Shown: positions 1 through 6,199 of the stretch, piece after piece
How positions within the stretch are numbered: the first letter of the stretch is position 1
Layout: every line of letters starts with the position of its first letter
From: CAKSQF01 sp051867925
Lineage (GTDB): Bacteria > Bacillota > Clostridia > Oscillospirales > CAG-272
Reading direction: 5' to 3'
DNA length: 7,929 bases
Assembly (NCBI GenBank): GCA_051867925.1
Contig: JBJDZI010000099.1
Coordinates: 1-7,929, forward strand
Notes under the pieces: generated by a model
Seen by the model: the letters and a program-made list of their open reading frames with translations, nothing else
Database searches by the model: none
What the model was told of the DNA's origin: nothing
Program-made: the position numbers and the translations under genes

Positions 1-180
1 CGATAAACTATAAATTTAGATAGCCGCCAGCCAAGGAATGGGGTTGGAGGTCTGGTGAGGAGTGCAGCAGTCGCTACGCGACAGCTACGAAAAACTTCGG
101 CGTATGAGATGGTTTTCCCCTTCCTCCAGTATTCTCGTTAACTTTTTCGACACTCTGAGGGCGGCAAATCCTTGCCGCCC
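1..180 (+). repeat. MITE-like repeat copy 1, left end outside the window
   Basis: The opening bases match the interior of the complete copy at 6200-6385: both have the TAAATTTAGA motif followed by GCCGCCAGCCAAGGAA. Bases 89-159 are identical to 6294-6364 over 71 bp. The right end is the hairpin GGGCGGCAA/TTGCCGCCC (159-180, loop ATCC), preceded by TTTTTCGACACTCTGA. An internal imperfect hairpin lies at 64-88 (GTCGC-TAC-GCGAC core, two mismatches further out). This copy is 24 bases longer in the middle than copy 2, mainly because it retains the internal hairpin. No transposase reading frame is present, so movement, if any, would need help in trans. The left end hairpin lies upstream of base 1. 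Confidence 0.75.
64..88 (+). repeat. Internal hairpin of repeat copy 1
   Basis: Arms 64-74 and 78-88 pair around the loop TAC, with a perfect GTCGC/GCGAC core and mismatches at A69-A83 and C65-A87. The matching position in the copy at 6417-6554 is a perfect 11-bp stem with a different sequence, so pairing is kept although bases changed. Confidence 0.65.
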
Positions 181-190
181 TTATTTTCTT

Positions 191-214
191 GGAACCTTCT
201 TGAAAGAAGGTTCC
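191..214 (+). repeat. Perfect 10-bp hairpin (GGAACCTTCT / AGAAGGTTCC)
   Basis: Arms 191-200 and 205-214 enclose the loop TGAA. The same GGAACCTT/AAGGTTCC type of hairpin lies at 6149-6178 and 7804-7828. In all three places it is followed by an AAGAACTT-like or GAAGACTT-like A-rich stretch and then the CGGCAA-TTGCCG hairpin. No run of T follows on either strand, so it is not a textbook intrinsic terminator. Confidence 0.6.
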
Positions 215-240
215 AAACCTCCAAGAACTTTTACAAATGA

Positions 241-260
241 GGCGGCAAATCCTTGCCGCC
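241..260 (+). repeat. Solo repeat-end hairpin (GGCGGCAA / TTGCCGCC)
   Basis: An 8-bp stem with loop ATCC, in the same GCGGC version as the hairpin at 159-180. It is followed by CGCAGATTGCTGACAAAGG, which resembles the inner flank of the complete element's left end (GCAGCCTGTCGAGAAA at 6222-6237). It therefore looks like a solo or decayed end of the same repeat. Bases 262-326 after it show no gene. Confidence 0.55.
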
Positions 261-326
261 CGCAGATTGCTGACAAAGGTGATTGCACTGTCAAAATGAC
301 GAATAGTTATTGACCTGTCTTTTTGC

Positions 327-350
327 CCCGCTTTCTTGGAGGAAAGCGGG
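327..350. repeat. Stem-loop downstream of the chromate transporter operon
   Basis: CCCGCTTTC (327-335) pairs perfectly with GAAAGCGGG (342-350) around a 6-base loop. It lies 34 bases past the stop of the minus-strand operon. Read on the minus strand it is followed by GCAAAAAG rather than T residues, so it is not a standard intrinsic terminator. It could still protect or end the transcript. Confidence 0.5.
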
Positions 351-383
351 CGGGGGATGAGGCGGAACTTCAATATGAATCAA

Positions 384-932
384 CTAAACAATCCAATACA
401 GGCAGCCGCCGATGATGCCGCAGGCAAGCATCACCAGAATGGGGTTTAACTTGCACAGGCGCAGGAAGATCAGCGCGGAGGCAAACAGAACGATCGCAAT
501 GGGATCGCACCCTACCGAAATCCCGCCGAAGAACGCCTGCAATACAAGCGTCACCGCCGCGGAGGCGATCAGCGCAACCACAACAGGGCGGGTGGTGGAG
601 AGCAGATTCTGCATTACAGTCAGTTTGCGGAATTTGTTGTACAAAACCGCCAGCAAAGTCACCAAAATCAAAGCAGGCGCAATGCACCCCAGCGTGGCGA
701 CGATGGCTCCGGGAATCCCCGCCAGCCGAATGCCCACGAAGGTGGAAGCGTTTACCGCAATGGGACCGGGCGTCATCTCGGCAATGGTCACAAGATCGGT
801 GAACTCAGCCACAGACAGCCAGCGATTGGCTTCCACCACCTGCGCCTGAATCAGCGGAATGGCGGCGTAACCGCCCCCGATGCTGAATAGCCCGATCTGA
901 AAAAAACAGAAGAATAATTCCAAAAGTTCCAT
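384..932 (-). CDS. Chromate transporter family protein (half-size CHR domain), second of a pair
   Basis: A 182-residue, very hydrophobic membrane protein of the chromate ion transporter (CHR) family in its half-length form. Residues 12-26 carry the family N-terminal glycine motif (IGLFSIGGGYAAIP), and residues 53-61 carry MTPGPIAVN, followed by a GIRLAG stretch and further hydrophobic segments to the C-terminus. Half-size CHR proteins usually occur as adjacent pairs that together equal one full-length transporter, and the partner lies 58 bases upstream at 991-1554. The ATG at 932 is chosen because GGGAG (938-942, complement) sits five bases before it; a TTG four codons upstream would place this ribosome site inside the gene. 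Chromate efflux is the named family activity, but the physiological anion in gut anaerobes is uncertain. Family assignment is firm; substrate is inferred. Confidence 0.9.
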   Translation of the reverse strand: MELLELFFCFFQIGLFSIGGGYAAIPLIQAQVVEANRWLSVAEFTDLVTIAEMTPGPIAVNASTFVGIRLAGIPGAIVATLGCIAPALILVTLLAVLYNKFRKLTVMQNLLSTTRPVVVALIASAAVTLVLQAFFGGISVGCDPIAIVLFASALIFLRLCKLNPILVMLACGIIGGCLYWIV

Positions 933-990
933 AAAGTCTCCCAAAGAACGGATCTATAGAGGAGTCGGCAGAGTAAACCCCAAACCGCGG

Positions 991-1554
991 TCAAGTGCGT
1001 TTGCATTTTACGCGGATAAAGCCGATCAGAATGCCGAGCAGGGCGGCGGAAAGGATCAGAACGATCACATTCACATGGAAGAAATACACCAGCACGAAGG
1101 CTGCCACCATCAAAGCGATGGAGAGAGCACTGCGGGTCTTGATCACCTTTCCGGACAGATCCAGCACCACGTCGCAGATCACAGCGGCAACGCCGGCCTG
1201 CATCCCGCGCAAAACCGCCTGCACGGCGGGACTGTCCCGAAATGCACCGTAGAAGAAGGAGATCACCGTCAGCGCCAATAGGGGCGGCAGGACGGTGGCG
1301 ATCACCGAAACCGCAACGCCCCAAAATCCCGCCAAACGGTAGCCCGTCAGGATCGCCGCATTCACGGCAATGGCACCGGGCGTGGACTGCGCCAGCGCAG
1401 TCATATCCAGCATCTCTTCTTCGGTGAGCCAGCCGTACTGATCCACATACTTCTTTTTCATCAGCGAGACGATGACGAACCCGCCCCCGAAGGTGAAGGC
1501 ACTGATGTAGAGCATGGTGCAGAACATCTGCCACAGGCGGCGGACACGGCTCAT
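991..1554 (-). CDS. Chromate transporter family protein (half-size CHR domain), first of a pair
   Basis: A 187-residue polytopic membrane protein with the CHR-family signature: AFTFGGGFVIVSLM at residues 19-32, the acidic cytosolic stretch LTEEEMLDM (43-51), then STPGAIAVNAA (57-67) and GYRLAGFWG (71-79). It is a diverged paralogue of the protein at 384-932, as expected for a heteromeric half-size pair. Its ATG overlaps the TGA of the NERD gene by ATGA (1551-1554), which indicates translational coupling. GAGGG (1561-1565, complement) lies six bases before the start. The overlap ties transporter synthesis to the NERD protein. The transported ion cannot be read from the sequence. Confidence 0.9.
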   Translation of the reverse strand: MSRVRRLWQMFCTMLYISAFTFGGGFVIVSLMKKKYVDQYGWLTEEEMLDMTALAQSTPGAIAVNAAILTGYRLAGFWGVAVSVIATVLPPLLALTVISFFYGAFRDSPAVQAVLRGMQAGVAAVICDVVLDLSGKVIKTRSALSIALMVAAFVLVYFFHVNVIVLILSAALLGILIGFIRVKCKRT

Positions 1555-2489
1555 CGGTTGCCCTCGAAACGGGAGCCCGCGTTTGTCTCAGCGTGGGAAT
1601 CGGAGGTCGGATCAAAGCGGGAATCGGCAGATTCGGCAGAATCAAAAGCAGATTCGGGACGAAGCAACGCGCCGCACACGCCGCACACACGGAACCGTGC
1701 GGGCATGGATTCGCCGCAGGCGGGGCATGAAACGATATCGCCGACGTGGGTCTTCCGGGAGGATGCTACGGGCGCATCGCCGCCCGCTTCAAAGAGATTG
1801 GCGGCGGTGAACTGCCCTCTGTTTTGCTCCGCGGGTTTGGAAGCGGATGCGCCCGCCTCCAGTGCTTTGCGGGTTTTGGCGTGATGGGTGACGATGATCT
1901 GCCGCAGGCGTTTCTGCACCCTTGAAGAGAGCATACCGCTCTTGCAGAACCGCTTTACGAAAGGCACCAACTGGTTGCCGGTCATCACGTTTTCGGCGTA
2001 GAGATCGTCCGCGCCTGCATAATCGTCGGAGAGGACGATGAGATTGATCACGGGGCAGGAGATTCCCGCCCGTACCAGAAGTCCGTTGACCACGGCGGTG
2101 TACTGTCTGCCCTCGGCAAAGCGGTTGGGAATCTTTTCCATATTGCCGTCCTGCCAATGGGTCCAATCGCCGGTGGGAGGGGTAGAAAAATGCCCGGGAC
2201 GGTCGTCCACGGTCAGAATCAGTACGCCACCGCCGCCGATGACCAGAAGATCCGCCCGAGGAGGCGCGCCGCGGTGATCGGAAAGCAGGCAGGGACTGCG
2301 GAGGATGCGCCATTTCCCGCCGGGGAGGTAGTGGCGCAGAAGGGCGCAAACGAAGCGCAGATCGCGCCCGCGTCCCGCGTAGAGTTTGGCAACCGCCATA
2401 GAGCGGCGCAATCCCACGAAAAGAAGGGCGCAAAGGAGCAAAGCCACGGGAATGGCTACTCCCACAACAATATAGGGCATTTGATTCAT
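1551..2489 (-). CDS. Membrane-anchored NERD-domain protein with C-terminal zinc ribbon
   Basis: 312 residues. Residues 4-27 form one transmembrane anchor, followed by RRS. Residues about 57-155 resemble the nuclease-related NERD domain: RADLLVIGGGGVLILTVDD (78-96) matches the strand pair that normally reads 'iDhlvi..GifviEtK', and residues 106-155 contain GDWTHW, a Q130 region and the strand VINLIVLSD. D80 is kept, but the usual E-x-K pair falls on T93 and D95, so nuclease activity is doubtful. A CPAC (255-258) / CGVC (269-272) pair forms a zinc ribbon. The tail is rich in Ser, Asp and Glu. The ATG at 2489 is preferred over the one at 2501 because GGAG (2496-2499, complement) is six bases before it and nothing similar precedes 2501. 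It is the first gene of the operon with the two CHR genes. Its role is unknown; domain assignment is from motif recognition. Confidence 0.75.
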   Translation of the reverse strand: MNQMPYIVVGVAIPVALLLCALLFVGLRRSMAVAKLYAGRGRDLRFVCALLRHYLPGGKWRILRSPCLLSDHRGAPPRADLLVIGGGGVLILTVDDRPGHFSTPPTGDWTHWQDGNMEKIPNRFAEGRQYTAVVNGLLVRAGISCPVINLIVLSDDYAGADDLYAENVMTGNQLVPFVKRFCKSGMLSSRVQKRLRQIIVTHHAKTRKALEAGASASKPAEQNRGQFTAANLFEAGGDAPVASSRKTHVGDIVSCPACGESMPARFRVCGVCGALLRPESAFDSAESADSRFDPTSDSHAETNAGSRFEGNR

Positions 2490-2501
2490 AATAATCTCCA
2501 T

Positions 2502-2516
2502 GCCGCCATAGGCGGC
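2502..2516 (-). promoter_or_regulatory. Small GC hairpin directly before the NERD ribosome site
   Basis: GCCGCC-ATA-GGCGGC is a perfect 6-bp stem that ends three bases before the GGAG at 2496-2499. In the transcript it would sit immediately upstream of the ribosome binding site and could influence initiation. This is an inference from position only. Confidence 0.4.
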
Positions 2517-2555
2517 TCAAATAAATTTGGGCGTGAAACAGGTGTACATGGCTTT

Positions 2556-2585
2556 GGGAGGAGCATACTATCACGCTATCCTCCC
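2556..2585 (-). promoter_or_regulatory. Leader stem-loop in the NERD/CHR operon 5' untranslated region
   Basis: GGGAGGA (2556-2562) pairs with TCCTCCC (2579-2585). On the minus strand the hairpin carries a GGGAGG that resembles a ribosome site within its stem. It lies in the leader of about 135 bases between the promoter at 2633-2661 and the start at 2489. It matches no riboswitch I recognise. Confidence 0.4.
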
Positions 2586-2632
2586 GGGAAAGACCCCATC
2601 CGAAGTTGTAAAAAATCAAGGTTTATACAACT

Positions 2633-2661
2633 ATTATAATACATCCCCGTACCTTTGTCAA
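2633..2661 (-). promoter_or_regulatory. Consensus sigma-A promoter of the NERD-CHR operon
   Basis: On the minus strand TTGACA (2656-2661) and TATAAT (2633-2638) are separated by exactly 17 bases, and A-rich DNA lies just upstream of the -35. The expected transcription start is near 2626. Both hexamers are perfect, implying strong transcription unless a repressor acts. I see no clear operator palindrome over it. Confidence 0.85.
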
Positions 2662-2827
2662 CTTTTTTTCGCGTTCCCCGCCCTTTTGTTTGTGAACTTT
2701 TTGCAAATCCCGTGGAGACCAGCGGGTAGGCGACGGTTACGCTTGGTTATCCTGCACAACCCGCCAAGTGATTCTTTGTAACAATTTCCAAATCGCATTT
2801 GTGATGCAAGAAGTTTCGTCAAAATTA

Positions 2828-2856
2828 TTGACAATTTGATTATTTTAATATATAAT
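2828..2856 (+). promoter_or_regulatory. Consensus sigma-A promoter of the membrane-protein pair
   Basis: TTGACA (2828-2833) and TATAAT (2851-2856) have a 17-base AT-rich spacer. The expected start is near 2863, giving a leader of about 34 bases before the ATG at 2897. It is divergent from the NERD promoter, with 166 bases between the two -35 boxes that contain no gene. Confidence 0.85.
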
Positions 2857-2896
2857 CAATATAGTAGATATAAAAATTTTGCAATCGGAGTGTACC

Positions 2897-4099
2897 ATGA
2901 CCATACTGCAAAAAACAAAAGGCGTATGCCACGCCGTCATCCGTTTTTTTACCGTACTGTTTTTCTGGCAGATTCCGCAGTTTGCGTATCTTTACTGCAA
3001 ATTTTATCTGTACGATTTTGAATTATACCCCGACGTCGCCCGACAGGTCGGCGTGATCTGCACCGTGGTAGCGGTGCTTGCCTTTCATTCGGGGGTGCGC
3101 TATGCCACCATTTGCAATACGCCCTTGCGGGAGAAGTTTTATGCTCTGGAAAAACGCCCTCAAACGCTGCCGGAGCGGCTGCGGTTTTTCCTGATCCAGC
3201 CCGGACTTTGGACCCGGACGGCGGTCTTTGCCCTTCTGTTTTCGGTACTTCATCCCAATGGGTACGCCATGTACCTGTTCGATCTGTTCCCGAATGTGGC
3301 ACAGAATTATGCCACTCGGATATGGTTTCCCGCTCTGCTGCTGCTCCTGCTCTTTCTGCTCTCGCTGAAGGCGCGGCTAACTGCCATGAAGCGATGGCTG
3401 GTGATCGAAAATCAGCAGGACTCTGACCATACAGGGAAGCAGAAGAAGAAAAAGAAAACAGCTGAGGAAGCGGCGTGCATGATTGCCATCTATATGTTGG
3501 GCACGCTGGGACTGTGCTACATTGCTCCCCAGCTGATCCCCTTGTTGCCGCTGTTACGGGATGTATTGTTTGCGCCGCTTTCCATATTTGTGATTGTCTG
3601 TATAGTTGTCCTCCCCGTCATTTGGCGTCTGATGCGAGCCCTTTTGAAACGTCGCTCTTTTCTGAAACAACTCCGACAGACCTGTCGGGAAAAAGAGATT
3701 CCTCTTTCCGCCATCGACCTCCCCTACCGTTCCATTTTTCGGATCACCGACTGCGAGAGCTTCTCGGTAACGGTCAACGGCAAACGCTATGCCTGCAAGC
3801 TGATCAGCGCGATCCGGGCAAACGCCCCGATGGTGCTTCGCACCAAGGGACGCGGCTGTTTTCGGCGTCCCTTCCGACTGGCGCGGGTGACGCTGTTTAC
3901 ACGGGTGACCAATTTCGAATACGGCTTTGCCTCTGAAGATCAGAAGATTCTGATCTTCAATCCCGTTCCCAAGAAGATTTATTGGGATGAAAACGGCAAG
4001 CAAAGTCTGCTGGACAACGGGGACACCGTGGACGGCTACAAGGTCTACACCGCTACTGGCTTTTTGGGCGCGTTGGATCGGGACTGCATCGACCGCTGA
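2897..4099 (+). CDS. Polytopic membrane protein of unknown function
   Basis: 400 residues, family not recognised. About six hydrophobic segments can be seen, near residues 12-36, 48-66, 106-128, 143-158, 192-215 and 224-247. A hydrophilic loop at 170-190 contains the basic run KQKKKKK (181-187). After the last segment the protein is soluble and rich in basic residues and beta-type sequence (about 250-400), with a distinctive RGCFRRPF stretch (319-326) and an NPVPKKIYWDENG stretch (355-367). The ATG at 2897 follows CGGAG (2886-2890) by six bases; an in-frame ATG at 2879 lacks a ribosome site. The next gene starts 59 bases on with no terminator between, so the two are probably co-transcribed. 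The domain layout (membrane part plus C-terminal cytosolic domain) would fit a sensor or envelope protein, but this is not established. Confidence 0.75.
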   Translation: MTILQKTKGVCHAVIRFFTVLFFWQIPQFAYLYCKFYLYDFELYPDVARQVGVICTVVAVLAFHSGVRYATICNTPLREKFYALEKRPQTLPERLRFFLIQPGLWTRTAVFALLFSVLHPNGYAMYLFDLFPNVAQNYATRIWFPALLLLLLFLLSLKARLTAMKRWLVIENQQDSDHTGKQKKKKKTAEEAACMIAIYMLGTLGLCYIAPQLIPLLPLLRDVLFAPLSIFVIVCIVVLPVIWRLMRALLKRRSFLKQLRQTCREKEIPLSAIDLPYRSIFRITDCESFSVTVNGKRYACKLISAIRANAPMVLRTKGRGCFRRPFRLARVTLFTRVTNFEYGFASEDQKILIFNPVPKKIYWDENGKQSLLDNGDTVDGYKVYTATGFLGALDRDCIDR

Positions 4100-4111
4100 A
4101 ACGCCGGAAGC

Positions 4112-4145
4112 AGAATCATTTTTGACTGCGAAAAAAGAATCATTT
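4112..4145 (+). repeat. Short direct repeat AGAATCATTT in the intergenic gap
   Basis: The 10-base word AGAATCATTT occurs at 4112-4121 and 4136-4145 between the two membrane-protein genes. It may be a small duplication or chance; no function is assigned. Confidence 0.3.
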
Positions 4146-4158
4146 CTAAGGGGGTCCT

Positions 4159-4800
4159 ATGAAAGCATCTTCCCAACGCCCGCAGATCCCGCCCGAATGT
4201 GCCGACCTGCGCCGCAAAGTCAACCGACGGCTGATCTCTGCTAAGGTGATCGCCATCGTGTTGGGGTTGGCGTTCGTCGCCATGGAGGGCTATTCTCTGT
4301 GGCGATTCCACGAAACACCTATCCGAATGTTCGGTGCCACCGTCCTGTTTGGACTTTTGGCGATGGCACCTGCCACCGCGTTCAAGGTTTGGGATCGGCT
4401 GGCAGACCGCTCCTTTGAGGGCGTGGTGGTGAGCATGGAGTTCCAAATCAAGGCGAAGATCGGGTGGGATCGCCGCGCCACCTATTATACCGTCGCCAAA
4501 CTGCGGATTCGGGAAGACAGCGGCAGGGAGTTTGATTACAATTATTTGGTGAAGGGCACGACCCCCTTCGGCGCGGGCAGTCGCGTCCGCCATTACGCCT
4601 GCACCGATTTTATGTATCTGCCGGACGAGGGCAAGCCCATCGTCTGTGTCAACTGCGGCAACCATTACAGCGAGGCACCCGAAATCCACAGCGACGAAGA
4701 CGCCCGCTACGGCTTTGCGGACCCGGAGTCGGGGGCGCACATCCCCACTCATTGCGGCTGTTGCGGGATGAGCATCATTCGGCGGGAGAAGAAAAAATAA
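4159..4800 (+). CDS. Two-pass membrane protein with C-terminal zinc ribbon, function unknown
   Basis: 213 residues, family not recognised. Residues 26-47 and 57-75 are likely membrane helices, separated by a short loop. Residues about 85-155 form a beta-rich soluble part (FEGVVVSMEF, TYYTVAKLRIRE, EFDYNYLVKG) with the feel of a small barrel domain. CVNC (163-166) and CGCC (199-202) are spaced like the two knuckles of a zinc ribbon, and the protein ends in a basic tail. AAGGGGG (4148-4154) lies four bases before the ATG. It is probably the second gene of the operon that starts at 2897. The divergent NERD protein likewise combines a membrane anchor with a C-terminal zinc ribbon, so the neighbourhood holds two such proteins. 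Function not inferred. Confidence 0.75.
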   Translation: MKASSQRPQIPPECADLRRKVNRRLISAKVIAIVLGLAFVAMEGYSLWRFHETPIRMFGATVLFGLLAMAPATAFKVWDRLADRSFEGVVVSMEFQIKAKIGWDRRATYYTVAKLRIREDSGREFDYNYLVKGTTPFGAGSRVRHYACTDFMYLPDEGKPIVCVNCGNHYSEAPEIHSDEDARYGFADPESGAHIPTHCGCCGMSIIRREKKK

Positions 4801-4801
4801 G

Positions 4802-4860
4802 GCAAACGCGCAGGCGCGGGAGGGAGTGGCAGTTGCCACTCCGACCGTGCCTGCGTTTGC
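4802..4860. terminator. Large nested stem-loop after the membrane-protein operon
   Basis: An outer stem pairs GCAAACGC..AGGC (4802-4815, with a 2-base GC bulge) with GCCTGCGTTTGC (4849-4860). A separate inner perfect stem pairs GGAGTGGC (4823-4830) with GCCACTCC (4835-4842). It begins one base after the stop codon. Only TTTG follows on the plus strand, so transcription stop is plausible but the U-tract is weak. Confidence 0.5.
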
Positions 4861-4861
4861 T

Positions 4862-5172
4862 TTGACGAGGTCGCCTCACCTGTCTGTGGGGATACCCACA
4901 CTGCATGGGTCGGCGGGAGGGAGGTCAGCTCCGCCGGTTCGGTGGCTTTGCCCGAGGGTATCTGCGCCCCTCAGCCTATGGTGAGGTGCGCCCTGCCAAC
5001 CGCCGCCCGCGGAGGGATGCTCCCGCCGCCTCGGCTGCCCCATCGCCGCCACCCGGTAGCGAATGGCGGTCTTCTCCAATTGCTCCCGCCCGTTGCCCGA
5101 TCGATTTGGTGAATTTGCAAAATAAATTCGCAAAAAACGCCTGTTGTTCACACTGTGTTCAGAAAAACCTGC
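4862..5172. other. GC-rich, hairpin-rich intergenic region without a convincing gene
   Basis: About 310 bases between the stem-loop and the lipoprotein promoter. Both strands have short open frames (4876-5151 minus, 4905-5177 plus), but they are Pro/Arg/Gly-rich, lack ribosome sites and overlap each other, so I do not call them. Hairpins seen include TGTGGG-GATA-CCCACA (4885-4900), GCGC.CCTCA/TGAGG.GCGC (4964-4991) and CCGCCA/TGGCGG near 5046-5069. An AT-rich hairpin GAATTT/AAATTC lies at 5111-5129. It may be a decayed repeat or an unidentified structured RNA; it matches no RNA family I recognise. Confidence 0.45.
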
Positions 5173-5178
5173 TATAAT
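5170..5178 (+). promoter_or_regulatory. Extended -10 promoter of the lipoprotein gene
   Basis: TGCTATAAT (5170-5178) is an extended -10 element (TG, one base, then a perfect TATAAT). No good -35 is at the normal distance; TTCACA at 5147-5152 is 20 bases away. Transcription would start near 5185, about 26 bases before the ATG at 5211. Confidence 0.6.
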
Positions 5179-5210
5179 AACTCTAACTTACCGAAAGGAC
5201 GGAACTATTT

Positions 5211-6119
5211 ATGAATCTGAAGAAAATCGCAACCTCCCTGTTGGCAGGTCTGCTGGCAGTCACCTGTCTGCTTCCCCTGACCTCCTGCAGCAGCAAATCG
5301 GGCGGCGACAACGCCCAAACCACCAAGCCCAACGACGACGGTGAGGAAGTCACCTCCGGCGAGGTGAAAGTCAAGGTGCTGAAGATGGGCAGAGCGCTGG
5401 CGGCTGTCATCCGCACCGACAGCGCCACCGTGGTCATTGATACCGGTGACGAAGAGCACGCCGCAGACGTGGCAAACTATCTTGCCGAAAAGGGCATCAC
5501 CACCGTTGACGCCGTGATCCTGACCAACTATTCCAAGAAGTGCATCGGCGGCGTTCCCCAACTGTTGAAGTCGGGCATCACCGTGAAGGCTGTGTACGGC
5601 GGCACCTATGTGAAGGACAGCAACGCCTACACCCTTTTCTCCAACGCAATGGCAAGCTACAAGCTGACTACCACCACCGTCAGCACTCAGCAGACCCTCA
5701 CCTTCGGAGACATTACGCTGACCCTCTATCCTCCCGCCAAGAACTATTCCACTTTGGACGATGAGAACGACGAGGGCAATTCCATTGCATTGGTTGCTAC
5801 CTATGGCAACAACCATATGTTGTTCACCAGCCGCGTTGCAGGCGAGCGCATGGCAGAACTGTCCACCCAACTTGCAGGCGTTGACGTAGATTGTCTGGTG
5901 GTGCCTAATTTCGGCGCATTCGATGACAATCTGGCAGGTTTGCTCTCCACCGTGAAGGCGGAATACGCCGTGATCGTGGCATCCAACAGCAATCCTCCCG
6001 CAGATCTGACGCTGACCGCGCTGATCACCGCCGGCATCGCCACCGAAAACACCTTCGTGACCAACAACGGCTCCGTGGAGATCTCCGCCGACGGCACCAC
6101 CTTCTCCATCAAGCAGTAA
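5211..6119 (+). CDS. Lipoprotein with a ComEC-type metallo-beta-lactamase-like domain lacking metal ligands
   Basis: 302 residues. Residues 1-25 are a lipoprotein signal (N-terminal NLKK, hydrophobic core, lipobox LTSC with the lipidated Cys at 26), then a Ser/Gly/Asp/Thr linker to about residue 50. From residue 52 the order of motifs follows the MBL domain of ComEC/Rec2-like hydrolases: VLKMGRALAAVIRTDSATVV, IDTG (76-79), YLAEKGITTVDAVILT (90-105). The metal site, normally THxHxDHxGG, reads TNYSKKCIGG (105-114). The later GD of 'LLTGD' reads SR (207-208), and the 'KxxHHGS' site reads VPNFGAF (231-237). All metal ligands are thus absent while the scaffold is kept, so it is probably a non-catalytic, surface-anchored paralogue. 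The gene has AAAGGACGGA (5194-5203) before the ATG. It seems to be a single-gene unit. Confidence 0.85.
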   Translation: MNLKKIATSLLAGLLAVTCLLPLTSCSSKSGGDNAQTTKPNDDGEEVTSGEVKVKVLKMGRALAAVIRTDSATVVIDTGDEEHAADVANYLAEKGITTVDAVILTNYSKKCIGGVPQLLKSGITVKAVYGGTYVKDSNAYTLFSNAMASYKLTTTTVSTQQTLTFGDITLTLYPPAKNYSTLDDENDEGNSIALVATYGNNHMLFTSRVAGERMAELSTQLAGVDVDCLVVPNFGAFDDNLAGLLSTVKAEYAVIVASNSNPPADLTLTALITAGIATENTFVTNNGSVEISADGTTFSIKQ

Positions 6120-6132
6120 ATTGATCTGAATT

Positions 6133-6178
6133 GGGGCGTTGCCCCGGAGCAGGAACCTTTCCCCAAGAAGGTTCCTGC
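6133..6178 (+). repeat. Two consecutive hairpins after the lipoprotein gene
   Basis: GGGGC-GTT-GCCCC (6133-6145) is followed by an 11-bp stem GCAGGAACCTT (6149-6159) / AAGGTTCCTGC (6168-6178). A similar order (GGGG hairpin, then GAACCTT hairpin) follows the kinase gene at 7780-7828. They may serve as a transcript end or mRNA 3' structure, but no T-run follows. Confidence 0.5.
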
Positions 6179-6199
6179 ACCTCAAGAACTTCTATAAAA

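Noticed and set aside
62..373. Open frames on both strands within the repeat cluster at the left end
   Set aside because: They are made of repeat hairpins translated into low-quality peptides, and the same words recur in other frames at other copies.
1789..2574. Long minus-strand frame starting at a GTG with a good upstream GGAGG, overlapping the NERD gene in another frame
   Set aside because: The product is rich in Arg, Ser and Pro with no domain, whereas the overlapping frame encodes a membrane anchor, NERD-like strands and a zinc ribbon.
2527..2781. Plus-strand open frame of about 84 codons over the NERD promoter and leader
   Set aside because: It starts with TTG without a ribosome site, runs across the opposing consensus promoter and shows no recognisable domain.
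4876..5177. Short overlapping open frames on both strands in the GC-rich spacer
   Set aside because: Arg/Pro/Gly-rich products with no recognisable domain, no ribosome binding sites and mutual overlap; typical of chance frames in GC-rich structured DNA.
5205..6185. Long minus-strand frame opposite the lipoprotein gene
   Set aside because: Shadow frame: the plus frame has a signal peptide, lipobox, ribosome site and promoter, while the opposite product has no recognised domain and would read through the repeat-side hairpins.
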